DNA from: Coenobita brevimanus
Taxonomy: Eukaryota > Arthropoda > Malacostraca > Decapoda > Coenobitidae
Assembly (NCBI GenBank): GCA_032717465.1
Contig: CM064715.1
Coordinates: 37,583,104-37,647,103, forward strand
DNA: 64,000 bases
Direction of reading: 5' to 3'
Both the position numbers and the translations under genes were made by a program. Positions within the stretch are counted from its first letter, which is position 1. The number at the start of each line of letters is the position of its first letter. The notes beneath the pieces were generated by a model, which saw only the letters and a list, made by a program, of their open reading frames with translations, made no database searches and was not told the origin of the DNA. Below, piece after piece: positions 43,018-53,762 of the stretch.

Positions 43018-46000
43018 ATTGCCAGACGCCTCAATCCCATTTGGGGTGGCCACAAACAAATCGCCTCCAAATCGCCCTGTCCCCCGCCATTTCACTCCCC
43101 TGCTCCTAACTCACACCCCCCTCTCTCATATACCTTTCCACCCCATCCCTCCATCTCATCCTCGGCCTCCCCCTCCCTCTTTCCCCCTCCACCGCACTCA
43201 CATACACTCTCTTCGTCAGTCTTTCACCCTCCATCCTCTCCACATGGCCAAACCACCTCAGTGTGTTCCTCATAACGCTTCCTATCACATCCACATCAAC
43301 ACCACAACGCTCCTTTATATCCTCATTCGTCAGCCTGTCTCTCCATGTGACTCCACAGGCTCCTCTTAAATAACTCATTTCCACTGCTCTCACTCTTGAC
43401 TTGTGTCCTTCCAACAAAGTCCAAGCTTCACTTCTGTACGTTAGAGTTGGTATCACAATACTGTCATGTAGTAACTTTTTCACTTCCATGCTCACTTCCC
43501 TGTTTCTTATCACTGCTTTCAAAGAACCAGCAACCTTTCTTCCCTGCTGTACTCTTTCAAGCACTTCACCCTCCAAACCTCCATCCTTACTCATCACACT
43601 ACCCAAGTACTTAAACGTACTCACATTTTCCAATTCCTCACCATCCAACCTCGCTGTACATTCACTGACTTCACCTCTCTCAAAGACCATCACTTTACTC
43701 TTCCCTACATTCACCTTTAGATTCCGTTTCTTACACACTCTCTCAAACTCATCCACCAAGCCTTGCAGCTCCCCTTCGTCCTCACTCAACAACACAGTAT
43801 CATCTGCAAACAACAGTACAGGGAGTTTCCAAACTCTATCCTCTCTCACCAGGGCCACTCCAACATCCACTACCCTACCTTGTACCTCTTTTATTACCCC
43901 ATCCATGTACAGATTGAACAACCATGGAGACATGACACATCCCTGTTTCAACCCAACTTTCAAAAAGAAAATTCACTTAGTTCACCATCCACACGCACTG
44001 CAGCCTTCACACCATCGAACATACTCTTCACAGCATTCAACAACTTCCCATCTACTCCATATATTCTTAATACTTTCCACAATCGTTGTCTATCCACCCT
44101 GTCATATGCTTTCTCCAAATCCATGAAAGCCGCATACAACTTCTTTCCCTTCTCTAGAAACTTTTCCACTAAAGATCTGAGAATGAATATCTGATCTACA
44201 CAACCTCTTCCCTTCCTAAAGCCTCCCTGTTCTTCTCCAACTAATTTCTCTGTTCTTTCTCTAACTCTGTCAATAAGTATCCTACCATACACTTTTCCTA
44301 TTATACTAAGAAGACAAATGCGCCTGTGATTACCACACACTTCTTTTTCCCCTTTTCCTTTGTACAAGGGAATAATTATACCTGACTTCCAATCCTCCGG
44401 GACTCTACCTTCCTCCCAGGCCAATCTGCACATCTTCCACATCCATTCTACTACTATCTCTCCCCCATGCTTCAGCATTTCACCACACACTCCATCAATT
44501 CCTGGGGCTTTCCCTGATTTAACTTTCTTCATTGCTTCCACAACTTCTATCCTACTGATTTCTTCCTGTCTTCTCACCTCCCTCCTTCTCCCAGCCATTC
44601 CCCAGCCACTTATACTCGCATTACTTCCATCCTCCACGTTCAAGAATTCCTTAAAGTGTTCTCTCCATCTGCTCACTTTTTCTCCCTTCTCCACTAGTAA
44701 TCTACCATTTTTATCTTTCACTCCCCTGCTAACTTCACTTCCACCCTGTCTTACTCTTTTCACCTCTTTCCAGAACATTTTCTTACAGTCCCTCCACTTT
44801 ACACTCAAATTCCTTCCAAATTCCTCATCCACTCTCTTCTTACTCTCTCTTACTAATCTTTTCACCTCTCTCTTTCTTTCTACATATAACTCTCTCTTCC
44901 GCCTCTCAACTTCTTCCACGCCTCTATTTCTCATCCATTCATTGTATGCTTTCTTCTTTTGTGCCACAGCCCGTTTCACCTCTTCAGTCCACCACGCTGT
45001 TCCTTGCACCCCCCTCTGTCTTCTCTTCCTTCCACACACCACATCACATGCTGCACATATTTCTTCTGTAAATATTCTACACACACCTTCCACTTCCCCC
45101 ATCTGCTCCAATTCATATTTGCCCAATCGTTCCTCCACTTCTCTCTTATACTCTGCCTTTTTCTCATCCTCTTGTAACCTTTCCACTCTCCTTGCAACTA
45201 CTCCTTCCTCTCGTCTTTCCCTTCTTCTATTCCTCCATCTTACTTGAACTTTAATTCTGGCCACCACCAAGTAATGGTCAGAAAGTCCACTCCCCCATCC
45301 TCTATAAACTCTTGCATCCAATATACATCTTCACATCCTTTCATCCACACACACATAATCAATCATTGCCTTCCTTTCATTCAGTTCACCACCCACCCTT
45401 CTCATCACTCGCCATGTATACCTGTGGATCATTTTATGCCTGAAGAGGGTATTGGCTATCACCAACCCCCTCCCAGCACAAATGTCCACTAACGCACTCC
45501 CATTCTCATCTACCTCAGCAGGCACACCCCACTCACCAACTATTCCATCCACCTTCACATTCCCAACTTTACCATTCATATCACCAATCAAAAACACTCT
45601 CTCATTCCTTCCAAACTTTACCATGCACACTTCTACATTTGTCCAGAACTCTTCTCTCACTCTTCTAGCACGATCTTGCGTTGGCGCATACACACACACA
45701 ATCGCCCACATTTGTGTTCCAACTTTCAACTTTACCCACACAATCCTTGATCCAACTGATTCATACTGTCTTATTCTCCTCTTCCATCTTTTACTCACAA
45801 CTATACATACTCCTTCCTTTGCCCTCTCATTCTCACCTACTCCTGTACATATACCCCATCCATACTTCCATTCTCTCACACTTTCTCCTCTCCATTTTGT
45901 TTCAGTTATTCCACATACATCCACTTTCGCATCCTCAAGCACCTGGACAATCTCTCTCTCTTTCACCTCATCATTTGCTCCCCTTACATTCCAAGTTCCA

Positions 46001-46194
46001 ATTGCAATGTCCTTTGTCCGGTCCTTGGTCGTGAACGTTTGGTCAGTCCTTGTTCGAGGCTTATTGTTTGATTTTTAGTTAATTGTTTTCCGGGGAGGGG
46101 CACTAACCCTCCGCCAACCCTTTTAGTCGCCTTTTACGACAAGCAGGGATACTGGGGGAGTATTCTTGAAAAACCCCCCTACCCCCAGGGGGTA
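43016..46194 (-). mobile_element. RTE-type LINE, best-preserved full-length copy
   Basis: 3.18 kb on the minus strand from the palindromic TACCCCCTGGGGGTA at the right to ggcgtctggcaatag at the left. It lies inside (TA)n on both sides, with no GATA tail: the element end runs directly into TA. The leader and coding region are collinear with the copy at 33433-36630. Confidence 0.93.
43106..46034 (-). pseudogene. RTE endonuclease-reverse transcriptase, nearly intact
   Basis: The endonuclease frame runs 46034-45331 (IAIGTWNVRGAN, GITETKWRGES, VFLIGDMNGKVGNV). One TGA near 45330 separates it from a 453-codon frame (45321-43960) that carries SDHYLVVARI, the linker, and RT up to AFMDLEKAYDRVDRQRLW. 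A 1-2 base indel near 43963 separates the 285-codon end with GLKQGCVMSPWLFNLYMDGV, LLFADDTVLLS (about 43806), KYLGSVMSKDGG and the C-terminal WRDRLTNEDIKERCGVDVD. The expected ATG (MTTKD in the sister copy) is TTC here. Three small lesions in about 980 codons make this the youngest full-length copy. Confidence 0.9.
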
Positions 46195-46224
46195 TATATA
46201 TATATGTATACCTATATATCTATA

Positions 46225-46320
<96 letters not shown>
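46195..46320. repeat. (TA)n microsatellite with ATCT/GTAC interruptions
   Basis: Starts immediately at the RTE 5' end and runs to 46320. Confidence 0.95.
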
Positions 46321-46321
<1 letters not shown>

Positions 46322-47205
46322 ATAACTCAATATGTAATGTATAACCTAGCAGTATTACCATTGCACAATTATATGCGTATGTCTGTTATACATACACATC
46401 TCACAAAATGTATACAACTTGTTTAAAATGTAATATTACTGAATAATCACTATTTACTATAAATATTATATGTATACATTATTATAATCAATATTATGTA
46501 CTAATAGATTAGCATGTGCCAATAATAATTGCTGTCGGAGGTCCTTCCGCTGCGTGGACCGAGCATATGTTATGAGTCCATATTATAATTACAAATCATA
46601 ATAGATAGATAGATAAATAGATAGATAGACAGCTCAATGCGAGCCTGGGAATGGGAAATGATCTTGCAAGTTACACTGAGGAAAAGCTGACGACAGATTA
46701 CGAAGTAGCCAGTCAGTTAGTTGTCAGCAATTCACCAGAGGAACAAAGCCTTGTTGACCATACACACACATACACACATACTCACACACAGGCTTCTAGA
46801 ACTTTCCAATCACAGGGAACACACGTGATACGACTCCTGTTTCACCAGAATTTAGGAAAGAGAGCTCAGAAGGAAGCTAGCCATAGAACAGACAGGTCGC
46901 AGGGAGAAGGGCTTAGCAACTTGAGAGAGAGACAGAGAGAGCGAGACAGGGAGATAGCTCCTGGGACTCTACTTTATACTTCGCTCTGTGTGAGAGACTT
47001 GTTAATATTTCCAAGACAAATAAAAATAGTTCCATACTATTCTTTACCTCTCCTTGTCATTGAATGACAAATGGGAAAGAAGATTATCTACTTACAAAGC
47101 TACTCAAGTATAACAACCGCTCGTCCACAAGTCTAATATATATATAACTTCTCTACAAAGGAGTTACAAAGTCTTTTTTATGACATCTATATCTATCTAT
47201 ATATA

Positions 47206-47207
<2 letters not shown>
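46321..47207. other. AT-rich spacer with GATA tract and LTR-like block
   Basis: Contains (GATA)n at about 46598-46630 and short CACA runs near 46760. At 46960-47010 a tttatacttcgctctgtg segment lies about 40 bases before caaataaaaatag, a promoter-plus-polyA arrangement that could be a solo LTR of unknown family. A 138-codon open frame from 46651 has no recognisable domain and is threaded through CA repeats, so I do not call it a gene. Confidence 0.35.
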
Positions 47208-47247
<40 letters not shown>

Positions 47248-47249
47248 AA

Positions 47250-47331
<82 letters not shown>
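47208..47331. repeat. compound (TA)n-(GT)n-(GA)n microsatellite
   Basis: Three adjacent dinucleotide tracts: TA at 47208-47243, GT at 47251-47280, GA at 47281-47331. Confidence 0.96.
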
Positions 47332-47335
<4 letters not shown>

Positions 47336-48237
47336 TGAAAGACTGGGCAAAGATTTTGAGTAGTATATCGACCATATGTTTAATGCAATGTTATAAAATC
47401 GTATTAACAGAGATGCCACTAAATTATATCTCATTCAGACCACACAGAGAAAAATGTGTATCAAGGGACAGGTTGCGTACAACACTTTCAATTACTGAAG
47501 GAAGAAATTTTTCCTTTAATGGCTTAGAATTTTCAGAAAACGTTAGAGCAGACTGACACAGAGAATTCTGTTGTAATTTCAAGGCTTCTCTGTGAAGAAA
47601 CTGAAAGTCGTCACATTATTATTCTGTATTACCAGCACTGAAATTCTTGTCAGAGGAGAAGCGAAATGTACAGTTTTGATCCCTAGTTTCTTTACTACCT
47701 GAAGGACAAGGTTGTAGAAAAGCTCAGGGAACAGATGCTGGCATCTCATCTGACGCACACACGCACAAATATAGACACGCTACTGAACCGAAAATACCCA
47801 TTCACCTCGCCTTATTTTACTTTGCCTGTCACCATCTTCTCACCGGGGAAGGAGGGGGGGGAGGCAGAAAGTGGGGATCGGGACTGCACGTATTGAACAT
47901 TTCAGCTTCTTCAAAGACCTGAGTGAGCAACAAAAGCTGAAATTTAGTATACTGACATCCTGAAGGGATGTGTGTTCATGAAGCAGATATGGCAGAGGCA
48001 TTATTCAACTACTTCAGTGACATTATCAGGCAGGCCGCACACTCAGGCGCGGGCCTTGTGTTTTAGAAGGCCTTAGCCTATCCAACCCACCGATCTTGTC
48101 TGTCCATCTACCCACTCTAACCACCTGGCCACCGTACTCCACCAACAGAATGACTTGCAGGTGCACACACACACACACACATTTTATTATATACTCGCAG
48201 ATGAATTAAAACCATGTCGACAATGCACTAAAATTAT
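47332..48237. other. unassigned DNA
   Basis: No coding similarity, repeat termini or RNA boxes recognised; a short (CA)n lies at about 48164-48180. Confidence 0.4.
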
Positions 48238-48480
48238 GAAGCAAACACATTAGTTGGATTCATAAATAGGATATCTGAATACAATTTGGAAAATATCATT
48301 GTAACATAATTTCTTAGTACACTCACATCTGAAGTATTGCGTTCAATGTTGGTCACCATGTTCCACAAAAGATATGGTGAAGTTTGAGCAAAGTGCAACA
48401 AATATGATATTGAGATTAAACAACAAACCTTACACGAAACAGCTACTGGGGCTAAACTTAATTTAGCTTTTCAAAATAAA
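48238..48480 (+). mobile_element. CR1-clade LINE fragment (thumb region)
   Basis: Reads EANTLVGFINRISEYNLENI, one stop, then FLVHSHLKYCVQCWSPCSTK and QSATNMILRLNNKPYTKQLL. This is the conserved post-RT segment of CR1 elements (typically LVRPHLEYCVQ.WSP...KD...LE..Q.RATK.I..L...PYE.RL..L). About 80 codons remain; the rest of the element is absent on both sides. Confidence 0.8.
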
Positions 48481-48574
48481 TACTACCGGCACAACGGGAT
48501 TTAATTTAAGTGCATATGAACCTAACAGGACATGGCAACAGAGCAAGTGACAAGTACTGTATTTCACAACAGAC

Positions 48575-48802
48575 AGGTTTATTTTAAGCAGGGAAGAAAG
48601 AACTAAAGGCTACAAGCCAGCAAGATTACTCGCATCAAGAAAAACATAGCAAAGAGCCATTTCCTAGAGTGGTTAATTTCGAGCTGCCTGAACACATTGC
48701 CTGTAAAAGACAGGAAGTCATAGACAAAAAGAAGTACAGACAGAGGATGACAGTTACAGAGTTGATCTGTTGCACACATGATGGACTGGGAGTATCGGTA
48801 AG
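48575..48802 (-). mobile_element. CR1-like LINE 3' fragment (same family as 39078-42387)
   Basis: The minus strand encodes YRYSQSIMCATDQLCNCHPL and VFRQLEINHS, collinear with [20 protein letters not shown] and RHLKMIGS of the longer copy, followed by the same 3' end (tgatgcgagtaatcttg-like in place of the ctcttggaggg region). It is cut at 48802 by the foldback element. Confidence 0.8.
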
Positions 48803-49775
48803 GCCCGTGTCCCATATTCATCTTCAAGAATGGCCCCGATCACCACGATCTTACCCTCGAAGTATGATCTTGGTGAAAAGCCACGATCATACCTCAAACG
48901 GTAGGCGTAAACGGCCATTTCACGACACAGTCACGTTAGTACTAAAACACACAGAAGACATAGCTACGACATCCCACGCCACCCTACGGAAGCGTCACAT
49001 TATCTTGACGATACACTCCGATCATCCCTCAGTTAAGAAATAACGGTCACTTTGACTCCATGTCACACCAAGACACCACCACGTAGCGTGTCGTAAGTTG
49101 TCATAGCGTGTCTTCAGTCTATGTCCAACTGTCAGGAACTTTCCCACGACACGTCACGATCTTCATGTCTTCGTGTGTCGCTGCATGTCATCATGAGTAA
49201 CGTGGCGTAACTTAGCGAGGACGTAGCACTGACGTGGAGAACTTGGTCATTCATCACGGTTCTTGGCGTGCTATGAAAATTTTTTAAATGTTCAGAAATT
49301 GTCAGTGTGGGCGCCAACAAGGAGGAGAACGTGACATGTCGTGACGGTAACGTCATTTGTCTTAGCCGTGACATGACGTATCTGAGCGTGTCTTAACTTG
49401 TCGTAGGTTGTCGTAGCTTGTCGTGACTGTGTCGTGAAATGGCCATTTAGGCCTACTATTTGAGGTATGATCATGACATTTCACCAAAATCATACCTCGA
49501 GGGTAAGATTGTGGTGATCGGGGTCATTCTTGAAGATGAACTTGAATATGGGACACGAGCTTCAGGTGTAACACTGCCTGTCGTAGGTATAACTTCGTGT
49601 GTCGTAGCGGGTCTTCAGAATCCGATCTCCAAGTTATTGCTACGACACGTCAAGTCACACCTATTGACAAGCTACGACAACCTGTAACAAGCTAAGACAC
49701 ACTAAGACACGCTAAGTCACAGCTAAGACAAATGACGTTACCGTCACATGTCACGTTCTCCTTATCGGCGCCCAC
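48803..49775. mobile_element. foldback / long-TIR DNA element with CTACGACA motifs, second copy truncated
   Basis: The left arm at 48803-48937 (gcccgtgtcccatattcatc, then tcttcaagaatgg) is inverted at 49422-49560 (ttcttgaagatgaacttgaa, then tatgggacacgagc), about 135 bp each. A second inverted relation pairs 49313-49430 with 49655-49775 (gcgccaacaaggaggagaacg versus cgttctccttatcggcgc). The region is full of TGTCGTAG/CTACGACA. No transposase frame. It inserted into the CR1 fragment at 48802 and is itself cut by the gypsy C LTR at 49776. Confidence 0.75.
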
Positions 49776-50048
49776 TGTTAAGCCCTCTTGACGTCAGTTG
49801 TAGGTGAATTCAAAGTCCGGGAGTGGTTTTTTGATAATGTATTAAGCACAGCTGTTTAACCTCCACCCTCACCCGGCCCCACGCTGTTACAGAGTAGAGA
49901 GCCGGCGCGTTCCTATGAACTGAGAGTATCAGTAAAATTTGAATCAGGCCAGACCTTATTAAGGGATTTAGGTCACGTCGCCCTCCTTAGAACACACTTA
50001 CAATACATTTACATGCTATATTTACATACTACATTACAAATGGTTACA
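49776..50048 (-). repeat. gypsy C LTR (single)
   Basis: 273 bp: TGTAACCATTTG to GGGCTTAACA on the minus strand. The start and the tatgtaaatatag(c/t)at segment resemble the gypsy B LTR, the middle does not, so the two are related subfamilies. It inserted in the inverted gcgcccac end of the foldback element. Confidence 0.8.
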
Positions 50049-50374
50049 ATTTCCCCTCGAGTCAAAAATAAATACACGTCTCCTGACAGCGGTGGAGGTA
50101 TCAAGTTATAATATGGTAAGAGTGTCAACTGTGGACTACATGGGAGTATAATAATACAAGGGGTATTATACTATAATGTAAGAAGTTGGATGCAATACGG
50201 AAAGAAATATATTTACAGTACATGGCCATGATGGAATAGTAAAATGATAAGTATTAATAAATGCAAAAGTAGAACGTAAACAATGCACTATCATGGTATA
50301 GGTTACGACTTAACAAGGCATGTAGTATATGAGAAGTGTAGTGATAATAGACATACATAGTATATAGCTTTGGT

Positions 50375-50375
50375 C

Positions 50376-50459
<84 letters not shown>
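50375..50459. repeat. (TA)n microsatellite
   Basis: TA run within the 3' untranslated region of gypsy C. Confidence 0.95.
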
Positions 50460-50462
<3 letters not shown>

Positions 50463-50733
50463 GTAAGCATTGGTAACTACAATGATATTTCTATGAGGAA
50501 CATATAGCAACTGAATGCACCACTAAAGACACAATAGTTTATCGTACATACGAAGGCATTGTTTCAGAGTGATCACACATTCATTTCTCTTATTTGTATT
50601 TACTAGTTTTCATGTCCTTGACTCACTGTGTAGTAATTATATTATTACATTTTGTTTCAATTAGCACAACTTTCAATTTTCCTCCGGGATTCTTCCTTCA
50701 GTATGATCACATCTTAACCGACCATAATGAGTG

Positions 50734-51265
50734 TTAGTTAGAACTACTAGTTTCCAGGTCTCGTGGTTGTCGCACTAATTTTGCCTCAACACGGATCTCG
50801 TGCAGTCTTTTGTCCATTCGCTTGACACAACAGTATAGGATACATATAGTAACAAAAAATCCAATAGAACAGAGTACCACTGGAGGACATGTAAAGACTG
50901 GATGTACCCAGGAACGGTTAAAGGCTGAAGAAAACTGGTTCATAACGAAATCAGACTGATTGGGAAAGTCCAACATTCGTAGTTCTTTGGTGTGATGGAA
51001 AGATTGTCTGTTGACAGATGAAAGGTTATATTAATGGGTTTGAAGATGTCATATTTGTGGAAGCGCTGTGCGAAATGATAATGTGAAGTATAGGCAATTA
51101 CAGATTCTGATTTTACTGTACAATAATCAGGGGCCTTATACAAACCAGTTGCGGATACTGAGCGACAGGAGTCCCAGGATAAATAAGACTGACAGGAGTT
51201 GAGACACAAAAGAAGAAATAGCGGATGTTATTCAGACAAGCATGGTGCACTTGGAGTTTAGGGAC
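50734..51265 (-). pseudogene. env: gypsy C env, C-terminal part
   Basis: Closely related to gypsy B env: GLYKAPDYCTVKSESVIAYT, KYDIFKPINITFHLSTDNLS, QFSSAFNRSWVHPVFTCPPV and a membrane segment VLCSIGFFVTICILYCC, then a basic tail (KRMDKRLHEIRVEAKLVRQP) that is longer than in gypsy B, where a stop cuts it. A frameshift near 50960 breaks the frame. The amino-terminal half, including any furin-like site, is absent. Confidence 0.85.
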
Positions 51266-51270
51266 CGGTG

Positions 51271-53100
51271 TAGCGTTCAGATCTGACTCCTCACTAATCG
51301 TGACTCCTTGCGTTCATTGCGCATGCGCCGCCGGCTGCCAGACGTACGACTTATTCGCAGAGAGAAGAACTAGCAGAGAGAACTAGCGGGATGATTGGTT
51401 ATTTCGTAAGTCAGTGGTCTCGGGAATTTTGCCAACTAAATCCGTGCTGATTTCACAGTTCAGTCCCATAATTTTTACCACATACTCTTACTTGCCATTA
51501 TCAGGTCTCTTTCTCCTCTGAACCGTGTACAATGAGCCTAATTCGGTGGGCCAAAAATAAGTTACCGGTAAGGACGAATCCTCAGTAAACAAAAGTAGTT
51601 GCGTGTTGAGGAAGACAGATTACCCACTGATATTTTCATTTTGATTGTAGTTATGCCCCTATTAAATCTTTTACAAGAGATTTACATGGCTTGCATGTAG
51701 TTTCTTCGAAATTATGTGTGAATATAATCAGTGGTTTCGAGATGGTTAAGCCATTGCCAACGATAACGAAGTTGCATAAGCTGTTGATCATGGTAAAGCT
51801 TTGGTAGAAATGGCAATATAAACGAAGTAACAAAAATACCTTACATATAGTGTATATTTAAATGGAATTCCAAGAGATTTTGTTCAGAAACCATTTGACT
51901 GTCGATTCAGTGACTATAATTGTGGGAAACTTGCAGAAACTACGAGATATTGCACTGTTAATAAAGGATAATAACCAGTAAGTTTTCTTGTCATTGGCTG
52001 CCATCCCTCCAACTCACACACCCCATTTCATATATTTCTCTCCATTCCATCCCTGCAGGTCATCTTTGGTCTCCTCTCTCATACGCTCTAAGCCAGACTC
52101 TCAACTACTTATCTTGGCCAAAACATCTTATTATTTGTACTATCATTTTCATTTACATATTCTTTGTTGCAGGTAAAAATAGCAACAGTTATACGTTTGG
52201 AAGGCCTCTTTAAGTTGAACTGAACAGGTAAGAACCATTCTGATTTACCAGAAGTGGGTTAGTTAAATAGATGTGGAGTTTAGGTTGAAATTCATGGTTA
52301 AACACTATTACTAGTAATAATTTTTTGTGGTTGTTGCAGTTTATAAATGAACTATAAGCCATTCTTTGTTTCGCCTAAACATACAGCACTTTACTGGTAG
52401 CACTGCTGAACTTCAACCTTTCAGCATAGACTATTCACTTCTGGCCAACATTTTAACAAAACCAAATAAGTATTGGAGATTTGCTATGGTAAGACACACC
52501 ACTGCTTACATTTAGATTAAATGCAAGGTCCAAAAAGTCTAATGAATGATGGCAGGAGCTGCAGGAGACAGGGAAGAACATACAAGAGTGAAAAAAATAA
52601 TAAGTGGAAGGAAACAGACAAGAGTTTTGAAGTAAATGGAATTGTTGCTTGATAAATAATGTAATTACTTGCCGATGATACATTTCTTTCCTTGGCAATG
52701 GTAAACAAATAGTGCTTGGCATAGCTTTAGGAGCTGTATCTGAGAATCAAATTTGACAGTGTAAGAGACCATTATTATTATTTTAGAGGAATGAAATTAT
52801 ACTAGCATGCCTTACCAGACTCCGTTCTATAATGGCAAACATGAAGTACTGGACATTCATAAAATTGCAATCAGGCGTGCTTTGTTACGAGGCCCCTCCG
52901 GGGAGGGGACGGGTAAATAACACAACACTCCTGAAGAAGCAGTGTTATATAAATAGGCTATAAATATTTGGAACGGGAGTTGTTGAAAAGTAATTTCCCT
53001 ACACTCCTACTGCCACTAGTGCTGCACAATTTCAGCTACTTACTGTTGTGGGTGGAGCCTTCCTCCAGCAATGAATGGCCGAGTTTTACCAGTACATATT
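51271..53100. other. unassigned DNA with one possible RTE relic
   Basis: A short stretch at about 51997-52085 (ctcacacaccccatttcata, ccattccatccctgcaggtc) resembles the minus-strand 3' coding end of the GATA-tailed RTE, heavily decayed. A palindrome-like ggcccctccggggaggggacg occurs near 52890. No host exon could be recognised; several short open frames are not supported by composition or similarity. Confidence 0.4.
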
Positions 53101-53129
53101 GTGAACCATCGCAATGACAATCGTTTTGT

Positions 53130-53235
53130 TAGCAGGATATCAACATCTGGTGATAAAGCTACATAATCACAACCCCCATACAAACCTACAATCGGCCTCT
53201 CCCAACATCCCCGACCCCATCATAACAAATACAGT
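53130..53235 (+). repeat. dispersed direct repeat, copy 1
   Basis: tatcaacatctggtgataaagctac and the following ctctcccaacatccc segment recur in the same orientation at 58872-58980. Confidence 0.6.
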
Positions 53236-53762
53236 AGCAAACATTTCTACAAGGGACAGACAGACAAAGGAGAGTGATGAGAGACGTGAAGACCATCACT
53301 CCTGAATAGTTAACCACCTGTTTATGGGTGGTCCAGACATGTAATAACCAGTCACGTGTATCACAGACAATTTAAGACCCACAATGTACTTCTAGTAAGG
53401 TATTTGTTTTATTACATAAGTTGTGGACACCAGGTGTTTGTTTTTGCATAGTGATAATAATGGAGTGAACAACTTACGTAACTGCAGGATTGCTAGACCT
53501 GATAACGGGTCTAAGGAAAAGACAATGTCTGCACTAAGTATGGGGTGTCTATTTTACCTGCACCAGTCGAGAAAGGGTAAGGTTACGCTGACAGGTTTGT
53601 CTCAACTAAGGTTCGGGTTAACAATACCTACAGTCTACATAGTATGCTTTTTTTTTTTTTTTTTTTTTTACAGTTAATCTCACTGAAGGTACTGGTTTAC
53701 TAAAAGAAAATAATGCAGTGCTATTTTTGCTCAGTAAAGTAGTCCGTCAGTGGGGTAAACTC
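53236..53762. other. unassigned DNA with poly-T run
   Basis: Poly-T at about 53648-53670. No convincing gene or repeat boundary apart from the T run. Confidence 0.4.

Larger units (their letters stand above)
49776..51270 (-). mobile_element. gypsy C: 3' part of an env-bearing gypsy element
   Basis: On the minus strand: env C-terminus (51270-50734), a 3' untranslated region sharing catggccatgtactgtaaat and gtattattatactcccatgt-like segments with gypsy B, a polypurine tract, then one LTR. Everything upstream of the env middle is missing, either deleted or cut at 51270. A (TA)n tract lies within the 3' untranslated part. Confidence 0.85.

Noticed and set aside
46651..47067. 138-codon open frame
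   Set aside because: No recognisable domain, contains CA-repeat peptides, surrounded by repeats; could be chance.
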